A DNA stretch of 64,000 nt. It comes from Massilia aurea (GTDB lineage Bacteria > Pseudomonadota > Gammaproteobacteria > Burkholderiales > Burkholderiaceae_D). The notes beneath the pieces are model-generated. The model saw only the letters and a list, made by a program, of their open reading frames with translations. It ran no database searches and was not told the origin of the DNA. Each line of letters opens with the position of its first letter. Position 1 is the first letter of the stretch. The DNA is taken from assembly GCF_014200505.1 (NCBI RefSeq), contig NZ_JACHBX010000005.1, forward strand, positions 186,001 to 250,000, written 5' to 3'. This document shows, piece by piece, positions 17,731 through 26,302 of this stretch. Made by a program: the position numbers and the translations under genes.

Positions 17731-18314
17731 GACCGCACCTCGATCTGGCCTTCCAGCAGCACGGCCAGGCGCTTGCGGGCATGGAACAGGCGGGTTTTGA
17801 TGGTATTCACTGGGCACTCCATGATCTCGGCAATCTCTGTGTAACTCATGTCATGATAAAAAGTCAGCTGGAACGCAGTACGCTGCGCCAGCGGCAATTG
17901 GGCCAGCGCGGCATGGACCGCACCGGTCAGCTGCAGCTGCGCCAGTTGCCAGTCGGGCCGGTCGGCCTCGATACCCTCGCGTTCATCGCTGCCGGCGTCG
18001 ACCGGCTCGTCCAGCGCCTGCAGGCTTTTGCAGGCGCGCCGGTAGGCAATGGCAAAAATCCACGTCGAGACCTTGCTGCTGCCATTGAACGTCGCCGCCT
18101 TGCGCCAGACCACCAGCAGCGTGTCGTTGACGATTTCCTCGATCAGCGGCGCGCTGCGCGTCATGCGCTGCAGGAAGCGCGCCAGCCGCGGGTGGTAGGC
18201 CCGGTACAGCGTCTCGAAGGCGCGCCGGTCGCCCGTTGCGACACGCCCGATGAGTTCCGCTTCGTCGTGCTCCGTGCGCGCCGCGGCCGGTCTGGCGTCA
18301 AATCGTTGTTCCAC
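17727..18314 (-). CDS. ECF-type RNA polymerase sigma factor
   Basis: A 195-residue sigma-70 family protein with only regions 2 and 4: region 2 at about 25-95 (AFETLYRAYHPRLARFL, EEIVNDTLLVVWRKA, WIFAIAYRRA) and region 4 at about 125-185 (LPLAQRTAFQLTF, YTEIAEIMECPVNTIKTRL). A GTG start (complement of 18312-18314) follows AGAGGA 6 bases upstream. It is the first gene of a four-gene operon: sigma, anti-sigma, S8 protease, Gcw_chp outer-membrane protein. An AACC/TATCTA pair upstream could be its own promoter. It is not next to a TonB receptor, so it is not of the FecI arrangement. Confidence 0.92.
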   Translation of the reverse strand: MEQRFDARPAAARTEHDEAELIGRVATGDRRAFETLYRAYHPRLARFLQRMTRSAPLIEEIVNDTLLVVWRKAATFNGSSKVSTWIFAIAYRRACKSLQALDEPVDAGSDEREGIEADRPDWQLAQLQLTGAVHAALAQLPLAQRTAFQLTFYHDMSYTEIAEIMECPVNTIKTRLFHARKRLAVLLEGQIEVRS

Positions 18315-18338
18315 GCACGTCCTCTCGTTCTTCTACGG

Positions 18339-18366
18339 TAGATACCCCGCCACGCCGAAAAGGTTC
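18339..18366 (-). promoter_or_regulatory. Candidate ECF-type autoregulated promoter
   Basis: On the minus strand GAACC (complement of 18362-18366) is followed 17 bases later by TATCTA (complement of 18339-18344), 25 bases before the sigma factor start. This resembles the GAAC plus TCTA-like pattern of ECF promoters. It is judged by eye; other target promoters are unknown. Confidence 0.4.
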
Positions 18367-18440
18367 ATGGCGTCGTCACGATTGTCGAATGGGGGCATGC
18401 TGCATGCTAACTGACAGCAGCAGGGCAGCGTGCGGCTTTT

Positions 18441-19343
18441 TCAGGATTTGGCGGTGCGTGTGCACAGATACACGGCGCCGGCCGTGACGGCAAAGCCGGC
18501 GATCGACATGGGGCCAAGCCGTTCGCCCAGGATAGCAAAGCCCATCAGCGCCGTCGTTCCCGGGATCAGATAGAACAGGCTGGCGACCCGGCTCGCGTCG
18601 CCGCGCCGCATCATCAGGAACAACAGGCTGACGGCGCCGATGGAATTGACGACCGACAGCCAGCCGGACGCCAGGATCAGCGTCGGCGTCCATGCCACCT
18701 GCCAGCCTTCCAGACCCAGTGCCAGCGGCAACGCGACGGCGGTGGCCACCGCCAGCTGGATGCAGCCGCCGGTGCGCAGATCGAGGCCGGTGCAGTACTT
18801 CTTCTGGTACAGCGTGCCGAGTGTGATGCCGGCCAGGGCCAGCAGCACGGCGCCGATTCCGGCGGCGCCCGTGCCCCAGGCGACCCCCTTGCCAAGCGCC
18901 ACCAGCTGCACGCCGGCAATGCCTGCGATGAGGCCCATCCATTGGCGCACGCCAACGCGTTCGTGCAGGAACACGCCCGCCCCGAATGCGGTACAGAGAG
19001 GCATCGCGCCAATGATCAGCGCCGAGACGCCTGCGCTCACGCCCAGTTTCAGGCCCGTGTACAGGCCACCGAACTGCAGCGCCTGGACCAGCAGCCCGAC
19101 GACGACGAGATGCGCGTACTGCGCGCGCTGGCGTGGCCACGGCGCGCGGGTGACGATGGCCACGAGCAGCAGCACCAGCGCCGCCAGGCCAAAGCGCAGC
19201 ACCAGCAATGTGAACGGGCCGGCGAAGGGCAGGGCCAGCTTGCCGACGACGTAGCCGGAACTCCACATCAGGATGAACAGCATGGGCAGCACAAGCACGG
19301 GTGGCGCCAGGCTGACGGGAAGGGCAGTACGCAACGTGGTCAT
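18441..19343 (-). CDS. EamA/DMT family transporter
   Basis: A 300-residue inner-membrane protein with ten hydrophobic segments in two EamA repeats (about 17-140 and 150-293). It is a likely metabolite or drug exporter with unknown cargo. It is divergent from a LysR regulator whose start lies 94 bases away, the usual arrangement for a regulator and its target. It has no close relation in the window to the DMT gene at 8567. Confidence 0.86.
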   Translation of the reverse strand: MTTLRTALPVSLAPPVLVLPMLFILMWSSGYVVGKLALPFAGPFTLLVLRFGLAALVLLLVAIVTRAPWPRQRAQYAHLVVVGLLVQALQFGGLYTGLKLGVSAGVSALIIGAMPLCTAFGAGVFLHERVGVRQWMGLIAGIAGVQLVALGKGVAWGTGAAGIGAVLLALAGITLGTLYQKKYCTGLDLRTGGCIQLAVATAVALPLALGLEGWQVAWTPTLILASGWLSVVNSIGAVSLLFLMMRRGDASRVASLFYLIPGTTALMGFAILGERLGPMSIAGFAVTAGAVYLCTRTAKS

Positions 19344-19401
19344 GATGGTCTCCGGTGGTGAGAAGACAGCATACGACCCCCTGTTTACCGATACAATCCT
19401 C

Positions 19402-19411
19402 TGTAATTACA
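19402..19411. promoter_or_regulatory. Palindromic candidate operator between DMT exporter and LysR gene
   Basis: TGTAATTACA is a perfect 10-bp palindrome in the 94-bp divergent spacer. It contains the T-N-A symmetry typical of LysR sites. Binding is inferred only from position and symmetry. Confidence 0.4.
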
Positions 19412-19437
19412 ACACATTGTTTCCAACAGGGATACGC

Positions 19438-20391
19438 ATGCCCGGTTTAACACCACGCGACTTTTCGGATATCTGGGCCTTCGTGCGGGTCGTCGATGCC
19501 GGCAGCTTTTCGGAAGCAGCGCGCCAGATGGGGACCACCAAAGCCAGCATCAGCAAGGCGGTCGCGCGGCTGGAAGCGGCATTGCAGGTCAAGCTGCTGA
19601 ACCGGTCGACGCGCCGCATCGGCCTGAGCGAAGCGGGGCGTGACATCCACCAGCATGCGCTGCGGATGGTCGAGGAGGCCCGGGCCATCGAGTCCACCGC
19701 TGCAGGTCAGCAGTCCGGGCCGGGCGGCACGTTGCGCGTTTCCACGTCGATGGCGTTCGGGAATGCGCAGCTGGCGGCGCTGCTGCCGGCATTCATGGCG
19801 CGTTACCCGGCTGTGCGCGTGGTCCTGCAACTGCAGGACCGGTATGTCGACCTGGTCGAAGAGGGCATCGATGTTGCCCTGCGGCTGAGCCCAAAGGTCG
19901 ATCTGATGAGCGCTGTCGCGCGGCCGGTCGCGCCGCTGAACTATGTGCTGGCCGCGTCACCGGGCTACCTCGAACAGTATGGTGTGCCCGCCGATCTCGC
20001 CGCGCTGCATGAGCACCGCTGCCTGACCTTCGGCGACTCCGGCCCCGCCGGCGGCTGGCAATTCGACGTGGCAGGCGCGCGCCTGCAGTTCAAGCCCGCC
20101 GCTGCGCTGGCCATCAACAGCAGCCAGGCCTTGCGCGAGGCGATGCTTGGCGGCGCCGGCATCGCGTTGCTGCCGACCTTTGTCGTGGGCGAGGATATGC
20201 GCACCGGGCGCGCCGTCCATGTGCTGCCGGCGCTTGCGCCGGTGGGCATGTTCGGCACGCACGTGCTGGCGGTGTACCGTGAAAACCGCTTCCTGCCGCA
20301 GAAGGTCAGGGTGTTCATCGACTTCGTGCTCGAGCACTTCGGCGAGCATCCGCCCTGGGATGCGTTCCTTCGCCGCCCTGCAAGCCGTTAG
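19438..20391 (+). CDS. LysR family transcriptional regulator
   Basis: A 317-residue regulator: winged helix-turn-helix at about 7-66 (AFVRVVDAGSFSEAARQMG, SISKAVARLEAAL, LLNRSTRRIGLSEAG) and a LysR substrate-binding domain from about 95 to 300. It belongs to the large DsdC/CrgA-like group with the NRSTR motif. It probably controls the divergent DMT exporter. ATG 19438 is the first Met consistent with the family N-terminus; longer in-frame extension reaches into the exporter promoter. Its stop overlaps the convergent SDR stop by 4 bp. Confidence 0.9.
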   Translation: MPGLTPRDFSDIWAFVRVVDAGSFSEAARQMGTTKASISKAVARLEAALQVKLLNRSTRRIGLSEAGRDIHQHALRMVEEARAIESTAAGQQSGPGGTLRVSTSMAFGNAQLAALLPAFMARYPAVRVVLQLQDRYVDLVEEGIDVALRLSPKVDLMSAVARPVAPLNYVLAASPGYLEQYGVPADLAALHEHRCLTFGDSGPAGGWQFDVAGARLQFKPAAALAINSSQALREAMLGGAGIALLPTFVVGEDMRTGRAVHVLPALAPVGMFGTHVLAVYRENRFLPQKVRVFIDFVLEHFGEHPPWDAFLRRPASR

Positions 20392-21134
20392 ACGATCCCG
20401 CCATTGACCCGCAACGTCTGGCCATTGACCCAGGCGCCCTGCGGACCGACCAGGAACGCCACCGTATCGGCGATATCGTCCGGCGTGCCGAGCCGTTCGA
20501 GCGGCGCCATCTTGCCCAGGCGCTCGACCAGCTCGGGTGTCTTGCCTTCCATGAACAGGTCGGTCGCCGTCGGACCCGGGGCCACGGCCGTCACCGAGAT
20601 CCCCTTGCCGCGCAATTCCTTGGCAAAGATATTGGTGAACGTTTCAACCGCTGCTTTCGAACCGGCATAGATGGCGTAGCCGGGCAGCGCCAGGCCGATC
20701 ACGCTGCTGGAAAAATTGACGATGCGGCCGTTGGACCGCATGCGTGTGGCGGCCAGGCGCAGCATGTTGAACGTGCCGCGCGTGTTGATGGCGAAGATGC
20801 GCTCGTACAGGGCGTCGTCGGTATCGGCCAGCATGGTCGTGCCGGGCTGGATGACGCCGGCGTTGTTGATGACGATGTCGACACCGCCATACTCCGCTTC
20901 GGTCGCATCGAACAACCGTGCGCAATCGCTTGCGTTGGCCACATCGCCCTGCAGCGCGATGGCCCTGCCACCGGCTGCCTCGATGGCCTGCACGACGTCG
21001 TCGGCATCGCTAGCGCGGTGGGCGTAGTTGACGACAACGGCGATATTGTCTTGCGCCAGGCGCAGTGCAATCGCCCGGCCGATGCCGCGCGAGGCGCCCG
21101 TGATGATGGCGACTTTACTGATATTGGTATCCAT
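20388..21134 (-). CDS. SDR family oxidoreductase
   Basis: A 248-residue Rossmann-fold NAD(P)-dependent dehydrogenase. The cofactor motif TGASRGIG is near 12-19, NNAG near 90, and the catalytic Tyr-x3-Lys is in YAIYAGSKAAV, with Ser in the preceding NFSSS. The C-terminus VNGQTLRVNGGIV is typical of classical SDRs such as 3-oxoacyl-ACP reductase-like enzymes; the substrate is unknown. ATG 21134 follows GAAGG. It lies 27 bases after the 2OG oxygenase gene and appears to be the third gene of that operon. Confidence 0.9.
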   Translation of the reverse strand: MDTNISKVAIITGASRGIGRAIALRLAQDNIAVVVNYAHRASDADDVVQAIEAAGGRAIALQGDVANASDCARLFDATEAEYGGVDIVINNAGVIQPGTTMLADTDDALYERIFAINTRGTFNMLRLAATRMRSNGRIVNFSSSVIGLALPGYAIYAGSKAAVETFTNIFAKELRGKGISVTAVAPGPTATDLFMEGKTPELVERLGKMAPLERLGTPDDIADTVAFLVGPQGAWVNGQTLRVNGGIV

Positions 21135-21161
21135 GCTTGCCTTCTCGGTGATCAAGGTGAT

Positions 21162-21854
21162 TTATGTGAACAGCGTCTCGGCGCGCTGGTACAGGATCCA
21201 CGAGGTGGCGATGTATTTGTCGCCACTGACCGCCACATTGCCCCGGTGCGTGTGCGTAAAGCCCGCCGGTGCGATGACCAGCCGGCCTTGTTTGGGGGCG
21301 ATCTTGCGGCCCTGGTAGAGGAACTCGGTCTCGCCGCCCTCGGCCACATCGTTCAGGTAGACCATCCACAGCAACACGCGATGAAGCGATTCGCAGCTTG
21401 CGTTCTGCGGATAGATCTCGGAATGCCAGTGGTGATAGCCGCCGCTGCCGCGCAGGTATTTTTGCAGGTTGATCGTGCCGGGCCGGTACAGCACGCGCAG
21501 CAACTCATCGATGTTGGGCTGCCCCAGTTCGTCGAAGTTGGCCATCGACAGCACGGTCGGCACGCCCGTCACGGGATGCTCGAGCGTGGGCGAGAGTGAC
21601 CCCATCAGCAGCATCCGGTAGCGTTCGGCGTAGGCAGCCAGGTGGCGCGCCATCGTGTCCACCAGGAGGCCCGTGGCGTCGGCCCACTCGGGATGCTGGT
21701 TGATCGTGATGTCGTAACTGTCCTTCTTGACGACATCGACGCCGTTGCCCGTCTGCCCGCGCACCACCTTGTCGCTGGCGTCGAAGCGCTCCATGAGCGC
21801 TTCGCACTGCTGCGCGGTGAGCGCGTCGTCATAGACGCCGATGAAGTCGTCCAT
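21162..21854 (-). CDS. 2-oxoglutarate/Fe(II)-dependent oxygenase, prolyl 4-hydroxylase type
   Basis: A 230-residue protein. Iron ligands His144-x-Glu146 (WHSE) and a distal His in FTHTHRG (201 or 203), with Lys213 (GDKYIATSW) placed to bind 2-oxoglutarate, match the P4H double-stranded beta-helix fold. Having Glu rather than Asp in the first motif is less common. Such enzymes hydroxylate prolyl or other residues or small molecules; the target is unknown. It starts 3 bases after the cobalamin adenosyltransferase stop, so the two are one transcript, though no shared pathway is evident. Confidence 0.85.
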   Translation of the reverse strand: MDDFIGVYDDALTAQQCEALMERFDASDKVVRGQTGNGVDVVKKDSYDITINQHPEWADATGLLVDTMARHLAAYAERYRMLLMGSLSPTLEHPVTGVPTVLSMANFDELGQPNIDELLRVLYRPGTINLQKYLRGSGGYHHWHSEIYPQNASCESLHRVLLWMVYLNDVAEGGETEFLYQGRKIAPKQGRLVIAPAGFTHTHRGNVAVSGDKYIATSWILYQRAETLFT

Positions 21855-21857
21855 GAC

Positions 21858-22412
21858 TTATCTGGCCTTGCGCTCGTGGTTCCACAGCACGTCACCCCCG
21901 CCCGCGAAGCGGTTCAGTACGCGCGCCAGCACGAACATCAGGTCGGACAGGCGATTGACGTACTGGCGCGGGTGCGCGTGAATCTCTTCTGCCTTCGACA
22001 GCGCGACGATCGCGCGTTCGGCGCGCCGGCACACCGTGCGGCACAGGTGCGCCGTGGACGCCGCGCGCGAACCGGCCGGCAGGATGAATTCCTTCAGCAC
22101 CGGCAGGTCGGCGTTGTATTTCTCGAGCATGGTGTCAAGGCGCAGCACGTGTTCTTCCTTGATCATCTGGTAGCCCGGAATGCACAGCTCACCGCCCAGG
22201 TCGAACAGGTCGTGCTGGATGCCCACGAGTTCGTCGCGCAGATCCGCCGGCATGTCTTCGCACAGCAGCAGGCCGACAAAGGAATTGAGTTCGTCGACTT
22301 CGCCCAGCGCGTGGATGCGCGCGCTGTCCTTGCCGGTGCGGCTGCCGTCGCCGAGGCCCGTGCTGCCATCGTCGCCGGTGCGGGTTGCTATTTTTGAGAG
22401 GCGGTTGCCCAT
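21858..22412 (-). CDS. Cob(I)alamin adenosyltransferase, PduO type
   Basis: A 184-residue trimeric enzyme that transfers the adenosyl group of ATP to cob(I)alamin, making coenzyme B12. It has the N-terminal ATP-binding signature TRTGDDGSTGLGDGSR (about 10-25), the E-L-N-S helix (DELNSFVGL) and the C-terminal CRTVCRRAER and NRLSDLMFVLAR motifs. It is the first gene of a three-gene operon with the oxygenase and the SDR, and divergent from glcD across 80 bases. No B12 synthesis genes are nearby, suggesting salvage. Confidence 0.93.
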   Translation of the reverse strand: MGNRLSKIATRTGDDGSTGLGDGSRTGKDSARIHALGEVDELNSFVGLLLCEDMPADLRDELVGIQHDLFDLGGELCIPGYQMIKEEHVLRLDTMLEKYNADLPVLKEFILPAGSRAASTAHLCRTVCRRAERAIVALSKAEEIHAHPRQYVNRLSDLMFVLARVLNRFAGGGDVLWNHERKAR

Positions 22413-22480
22413 GATGTTCTCTTATGCAGTAGGGTGAAAATACGATGGCATGAGGATACGACAAAACCTGTCGATTTGCT

Positions 22481-22486
22481 TACAAT
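22481..22486 (+). promoter_or_regulatory. Possible -10 element close to the glcD start
   Basis: TACAAT ends 6 bases before the ATG at 22493. No Shine-Dalgarno is visible, so a nearly leaderless message is possible. No good -35 is present, so confidence is low. Confidence 0.3.
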
Positions 22487-22492
22487 CGACCC

Positions 22493-23974
22493 ATGTCTTC
22501 GTCCAATCCAGCCTTGCCTGACCGACGTGCGCAGGTCGTCGCCGCGCTCCTGGCGCGTGTGCCCGCCGCATGCGTCCTGTTTGCGCCCGAAGACACGCGG
22601 CCCTACGAATGCGATGGTCTGGCCGCCTACCGCCAGTTGCCCATGATCGTGACGTTGCCGACCGACGAAGCGCAGGTGCTGGCCATCCTGGCCGTGTGCC
22701 GCGCATTGAACGTGCCGGTGGTCCCGCGCGGCGCCGGCACCGGCCTGTCGGGCGGCGCGCTGCCGATCCACGATGGCGTCGTGCTCTCGACCGCGCGCAT
22801 GAACGCCATCAAGCGGGTCGATCATCTGGCGCGTACCGCCGTCGTGCAGCCGGGCGTGCGCAACCTGGCCATTTCCGAAGCGGCTGCGATCCACGGCCTG
22901 TATTACGCGCCCGACCCGTCGTCGCAGATTGCCTGCACGATCGGCGGCAACGTGGCCGAAAATGCGGGCGGCGTGCATTGCCTCAAATACGGTCTGACGA
23001 TTCACAACGTGCTGCGCGTGCGCGTGGCCACGATCGAGGGCGACATCGTCGAACTGGGCGGTGGTGCGCTCGATGCGCCGGGCCTGGATCTGCTGGCCGT
23101 GTTCATCGGCTCGGAAGGCATGCTCGGCATCGTTGTCGAGGTGACGGTAAAACTGGTGCCCAAGCCGGCGCTGGCGCAGGTCATCATGGCCTCGTTTGCC
23201 GACGTGGTCACGGCCGGCAATGCGGTGGCCGACGTCATTGCGGCCGGCATTATCCCGGCGGGCCTCGAGATGATGGACCGCACCTCGGTGCGCATGGTCG
23301 AACCGTTCGTCAAGGCCGGTTACGACCTGGACGCCGCTGCGATCCTGCTGTGCGAAGCCGATGGCACAGCGCTCGAAGTGGCCGAGGAAATCAGCCGCAT
23401 GAGCGCGGTGCTGGCGCGCGCCGGCGCCACCGCGATTACCGTCTCGCAGAGCGAAGCGGAGCGCGGGCGCTTCTGGTCAGGCCGCAAGAATGCGTTCCCA
23501 GCGGCGGGGCGCATCTCACCCGATTACTACTGCATGGACGGCACCATCCCCCGCAAGCAGCTCGCGCGCGTGCTGGCCGGGATCGCGGCGATGGAAGTCA
23601 CGTACGGCCTGCGCTGCTCGAACGTGTTTCATGCGGGCGACGGCAATATGCATCCGCTGATCCTGTTCGACGCCAGCGTGCCGGGCGAATTCGATCGCGC
23701 CGAAGCCTTCGGCGCGGCCATCCTGGCGCTGTGCGTCGAGGTGGGCGGCACCATCACGGGCGAGCACGGCGTGGGCATGGAAAAGATCGGGTCGATGTGC
23801 GTGCAGTTCGGACGCAAGGAGCTCGACGCCTTCTTCGCCGTCAAGCACGCGTTCGATCCGTGCGCGCTGCTCAACCCCGACAAGGCCATCCCCACGCCGC
23901 ACCGCTGCGCCGAATTCGGCAAGCTGCACGTGCACCACGGCCAGGTGCCGTTTCCAGAATTGCCGCGCTTCTGA
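22493..23974 (+). CDS. glcD: Glycolate oxidase FAD-binding subunit GlcD
   Basis: A 493-residue flavoprotein. FAD-binding type 4 domain at about 50-230 with the PP-loop VPRGAGTGLSGGALP, and an FAD-oxidase C-terminal domain (about 265-485) with HAGDGNMHP and GEHGVGMEK. With GlcE and GlcF it oxidises glycolate to glyoxylate at the inner membrane, passing electrons to quinone. The glcE start overlaps its stop (TGATG). A lactate- or hydroxyglutarate-type substrate is the main alternative, but the D-E-F gene order favours glycolate. Confidence 0.94.
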   Translation: MSSSNPALPDRRAQVVAALLARVPAACVLFAPEDTRPYECDGLAAYRQLPMIVTLPTDEAQVLAILAVCRALNVPVVPRGAGTGLSGGALPIHDGVVLSTARMNAIKRVDHLARTAVVQPGVRNLAISEAAAIHGLYYAPDPSSQIACTIGGNVAENAGGVHCLKYGLTIHNVLRVRVATIEGDIVELGGGALDAPGLDLLAVFIGSEGMLGIVVEVTVKLVPKPALAQVIMASFADVVTAGNAVADVIAAGIIPAGLEMMDRTSVRMVEPFVKAGYDLDAAAILLCEADGTALEVAEEISRMSAVLARAGATAITVSQSEAERGRFWSGRKNAFPAAGRISPDYYCMDGTIPRKQLARVLAGIAAMEVTYGLRCSNVFHAGDGNMHPLILFDASVPGEFDRAEAFGAAILALCVEVGGTITGEHGVGMEKIGSMCVQFGRKELDAFFAVKHAFDPCALLNPDKAIPTPHRCAEFGKLHVHHGQVPFPELPRF

Positions 23975-25032
23975 TGAACACCATCGAACACTTCCAGCAG
24001 CAGGTCAGGGCGGCCGCCGCCAGCGGGCAGGCCCTGTGCATCCGTGGCGGAGGCACCAAGGACTGGTACGGTGGCGCGCCGGCAGGCGCCATCCTCGATA
24101 CACGCGCCCATACCGGCATCGTCGACTACGAGCCGACCGAACTCGTGATCACGGCGCGCTGCGGCACGCCGCTGGCCGAGATCGAGGCCGCGCTGGCAGA
24201 ACGCAACCAGATGCTGGCGTTCGAGCCGCCGCATTTCGGTCCGCACGCCACGCTGGGCGGCGTGATTGCCAGTGGCTTGTGCGGCCCGCGCCGCGCGACG
24301 AGCGGCGCCGCGCGCGACTTCGTGCTGGGCGCGACGCTGCTCGATGGCCGCGGCGACGTGCTGGCCTTCGGCGGGCGCGTCATGAAGAACGTGGCCGGCT
24401 ACGACGTCTCGCGCATGCTGGCCGGCTCGCTCGGTACGCTGGGCGTGCTGCTGGAAGTCTCGGTCAAGGTGCTGCCACGGCCCTTTGCCGAAACGACGCT
24501 GCGGTTTGCACTGGACGAGATCGATGCGCTGCGATCCCTGAACATGTGGGGCGGCCAGCCCTTGCCCATCTCGGCCAGTGCCTGGGTCGACGGCGAGCTG
24601 GCGCTGCGTTTGTCGGGCGCCGAGGCAGCGGTCGATGCCGCCGTGCGAAGTCTGGGTGGCGAGGTGATGCCGGAGCCCGATGCATTCTGGCGCGCCGTGC
24701 GCGAGCAACGCACGTCATTCTTTGACGGCGACGGTGCGCTGTGGCGCCTGTCGGTGCCATCCACCACCGGCGCGCTGGTGCTGGGCGGCGCGCAGATGAT
24801 CGAATGGGGCGGCGCCCAGCGCTGGTTGCGCGCGGATGGTGACGCAGGTACTGCGCAGGCGATCCGGCGCACCGCGCAGGCCTGCGGCGGCCATGCGACG
24901 CTGTTCCGGGGCGGCGACAAGTCGGTCGGCGTGTTCCAGCCGCTCGCGCCCGCGCTGGCGCGCATCCATGCGCGCATGAAAGACGCGTTCGATCCCGCGC
25001 ATATCTTCAACCCCGGTCGCATGTACCCATAA
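23974..25032 (+). CDS. glcE: Glycolate oxidase subunit GlcE
   Basis: A 352-residue FAD-binding protein with the same fold as the N-terminal half of GlcD: CIRGGGTKDWYGG near 21-33, FEPPHFGPHATLGGVIA near 88-104, and MKNVAGYDVSRMLAGSLGTLG. The C-terminus ends FNPGRMYP, typical of GlcE. The ATG overlaps the glcD stop, indicating coupled translation. It is needed for glycolate oxidase activity with GlcD and GlcF. Confidence 0.94.
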   Translation: MNTIEHFQQQVRAAAASGQALCIRGGGTKDWYGGAPAGAILDTRAHTGIVDYEPTELVITARCGTPLAEIEAALAERNQMLAFEPPHFGPHATLGGVIASGLCGPRRATSGAARDFVLGATLLDGRGDVLAFGGRVMKNVAGYDVSRMLAGSLGTLGVLLEVSVKVLPRPFAETTLRFALDEIDALRSLNMWGGQPLPISASAWVDGELALRLSGAEAAVDAAVRSLGGEVMPEPDAFWRAVREQRTSFFDGDGALWRLSVPSTTGALVLGGAQMIEWGGAQRWLRADGDAGTAQAIRRTAQACGGHATLFRGGDKSVGVFQPLAPALARIHARMKDAFDPAHIFNPGRMYP

Positions 25033-25044
25033 GGCGCACAAGAC

Positions 25045-26271
25045 ATGCAAACCACGTTGGCCGATTTCATCAAGGGCACGCGCGAGGGCACCGAGGCCGA
25101 AGCGATCCTGCGATCCTGCGTGCACTGCGGCTTTTGCACCGCCACCTGCCCGACGTACCAATTGCTGGGCGACGAACTCGATGGCCCGCGCGGGCGCATC
25201 TACCTGATCAAGAACGTGCTCGAAGGCGCCGAACCAACCCGCAAGACCCAGCTGCATCTGGACCGCTGCCTGACGTGCCTGAACTGCGAAACCACGTGCC
25301 CGTCGGGCGTGAAGTACGGGCGCCTGCTCGACATCGGCCGCAAGCTGGTTGACGAGCGCGTAGCGCGGCCCCTGGGCGAGCGGCTCACGCGCACGACGCT
25401 CAAGGCCTGTCTGCCTCGCGCGGGCCTGGCCACACCCGCATTCAGGGCAGGGCGCCTGCTGCGGCACCTATTGCCGGAGAAGCTGCAGGCCAAATTGCCG
25501 CCCGTGCGCGCGGCGGGTCGCTGGCCGACGCGCACCCACCCGCGCAAGATGCTGGTGCTCGATGGCTGCGTGCAGCCCGGGATGGCGCCGAATATCAACG
25601 CCGCCGCGGCGCGTGTGCTCGATGCGCTGGGCGTGCAGCTGACCGTGGCGCCCAAGGCCGGCTGCTGCGGCGCGCTGCGCTATCATATGAACGACCAGGA
25701 CGGCGGGCTGGATGACATGCGCCGCAATATCGATGCCTGGTGGCCAAGCGTTGAAAACGGCGCGGTCGAGGCGATCGTCATGACCGCATCGGGCTGCGGC
25801 GTCACCGTCAAGGAATACGGCCACCTGCTGGCGCATGATCCGGCGTACGCCGCCAAGGCCGAACAAATCAGCGCGATGACGCGCGACCTGTCGGAAGTCT
25901 TGGCGCTATTTCAGGACCGCATCGCCGCACTGGCAAAGGGGAAGGGCGGCCCGCCCGTGGCGTACCACCCACCGTGCACGCTGCAGCATGGTCAGCAAAT
26001 CCGAGGCAAGGTCGAAGGCGTGCTGCAGGCGGCCGGCGTGGACGTGGTGCTGTGCGCCGACAACCACCTGTGTTGCGGTTCGGCCGGCACCTATTCGGTG
26101 CTGCAGCCGGCCATCTCGCTCGCGCTGCGCGAGCGCAAGCTGGCCAGCTTGGCCGCGACGGGGGCTGACCACATCGTGTCCGCCAATATCGGGTGCATCG
26201 CGCATTTGCAGGCAGGGACCGGGACGCCCGTGACGCACTGGATCGAGCTGCTGGAGCAGATGCTGTCGTGA
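25045..26271 (+). CDS. glcF: Glycolate oxidase iron-sulfur subunit GlcF
   Basis: A 408-residue protein that carries electrons from the flavin subunits toward quinone. Two 4Fe-4S ferredoxin motifs: Cys25-x2-Cys28-x2-Cys31-x3-Cys35-Pro, and CLTCLNCETTCP around 78-89. Two CCG-type cysteine-rich domains follow (GCCGALRYH and LCCGSAGTYS). It starts 12 bases after glcE. The cluster lacks an adjacent glcC regulator or glcG. Confidence 0.95.
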   Translation: MQTTLADFIKGTREGTEAEAILRSCVHCGFCTATCPTYQLLGDELDGPRGRIYLIKNVLEGAEPTRKTQLHLDRCLTCLNCETTCPSGVKYGRLLDIGRKLVDERVARPLGERLTRTTLKACLPRAGLATPAFRAGRLLRHLLPEKLQAKLPPVRAAGRWPTRTHPRKMLVLDGCVQPGMAPNINAAAARVLDALGVQLTVAPKAGCCGALRYHMNDQDGGLDDMRRNIDAWWPSVENGAVEAIVMTASGCGVTVKEYGHLLAHDPAYAAKAEQISAMTRDLSEVLALFQDRIAALAKGKGGPPVAYHPPCTLQHGQQIRGKVEGVLQAAGVDVVLCADNHLCCGSAGTYSVLQPAISLALRERKLASLAATGADHIVSANIGCIAHLQAGTGTPVTHWIELLEQMLS

Positions 26272-26302
26272 TCTGCATTTTTTTCTACCAATGCAAGCGT
26301 GA

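Noticed and set aside
15989-17800. A 603-codon plus-strand frame opposite the protease and anti-sigma genes
   Set aside because: The minus-strand genes have catalytic and zinc motifs and ATGA coupling; the plus frame has none.
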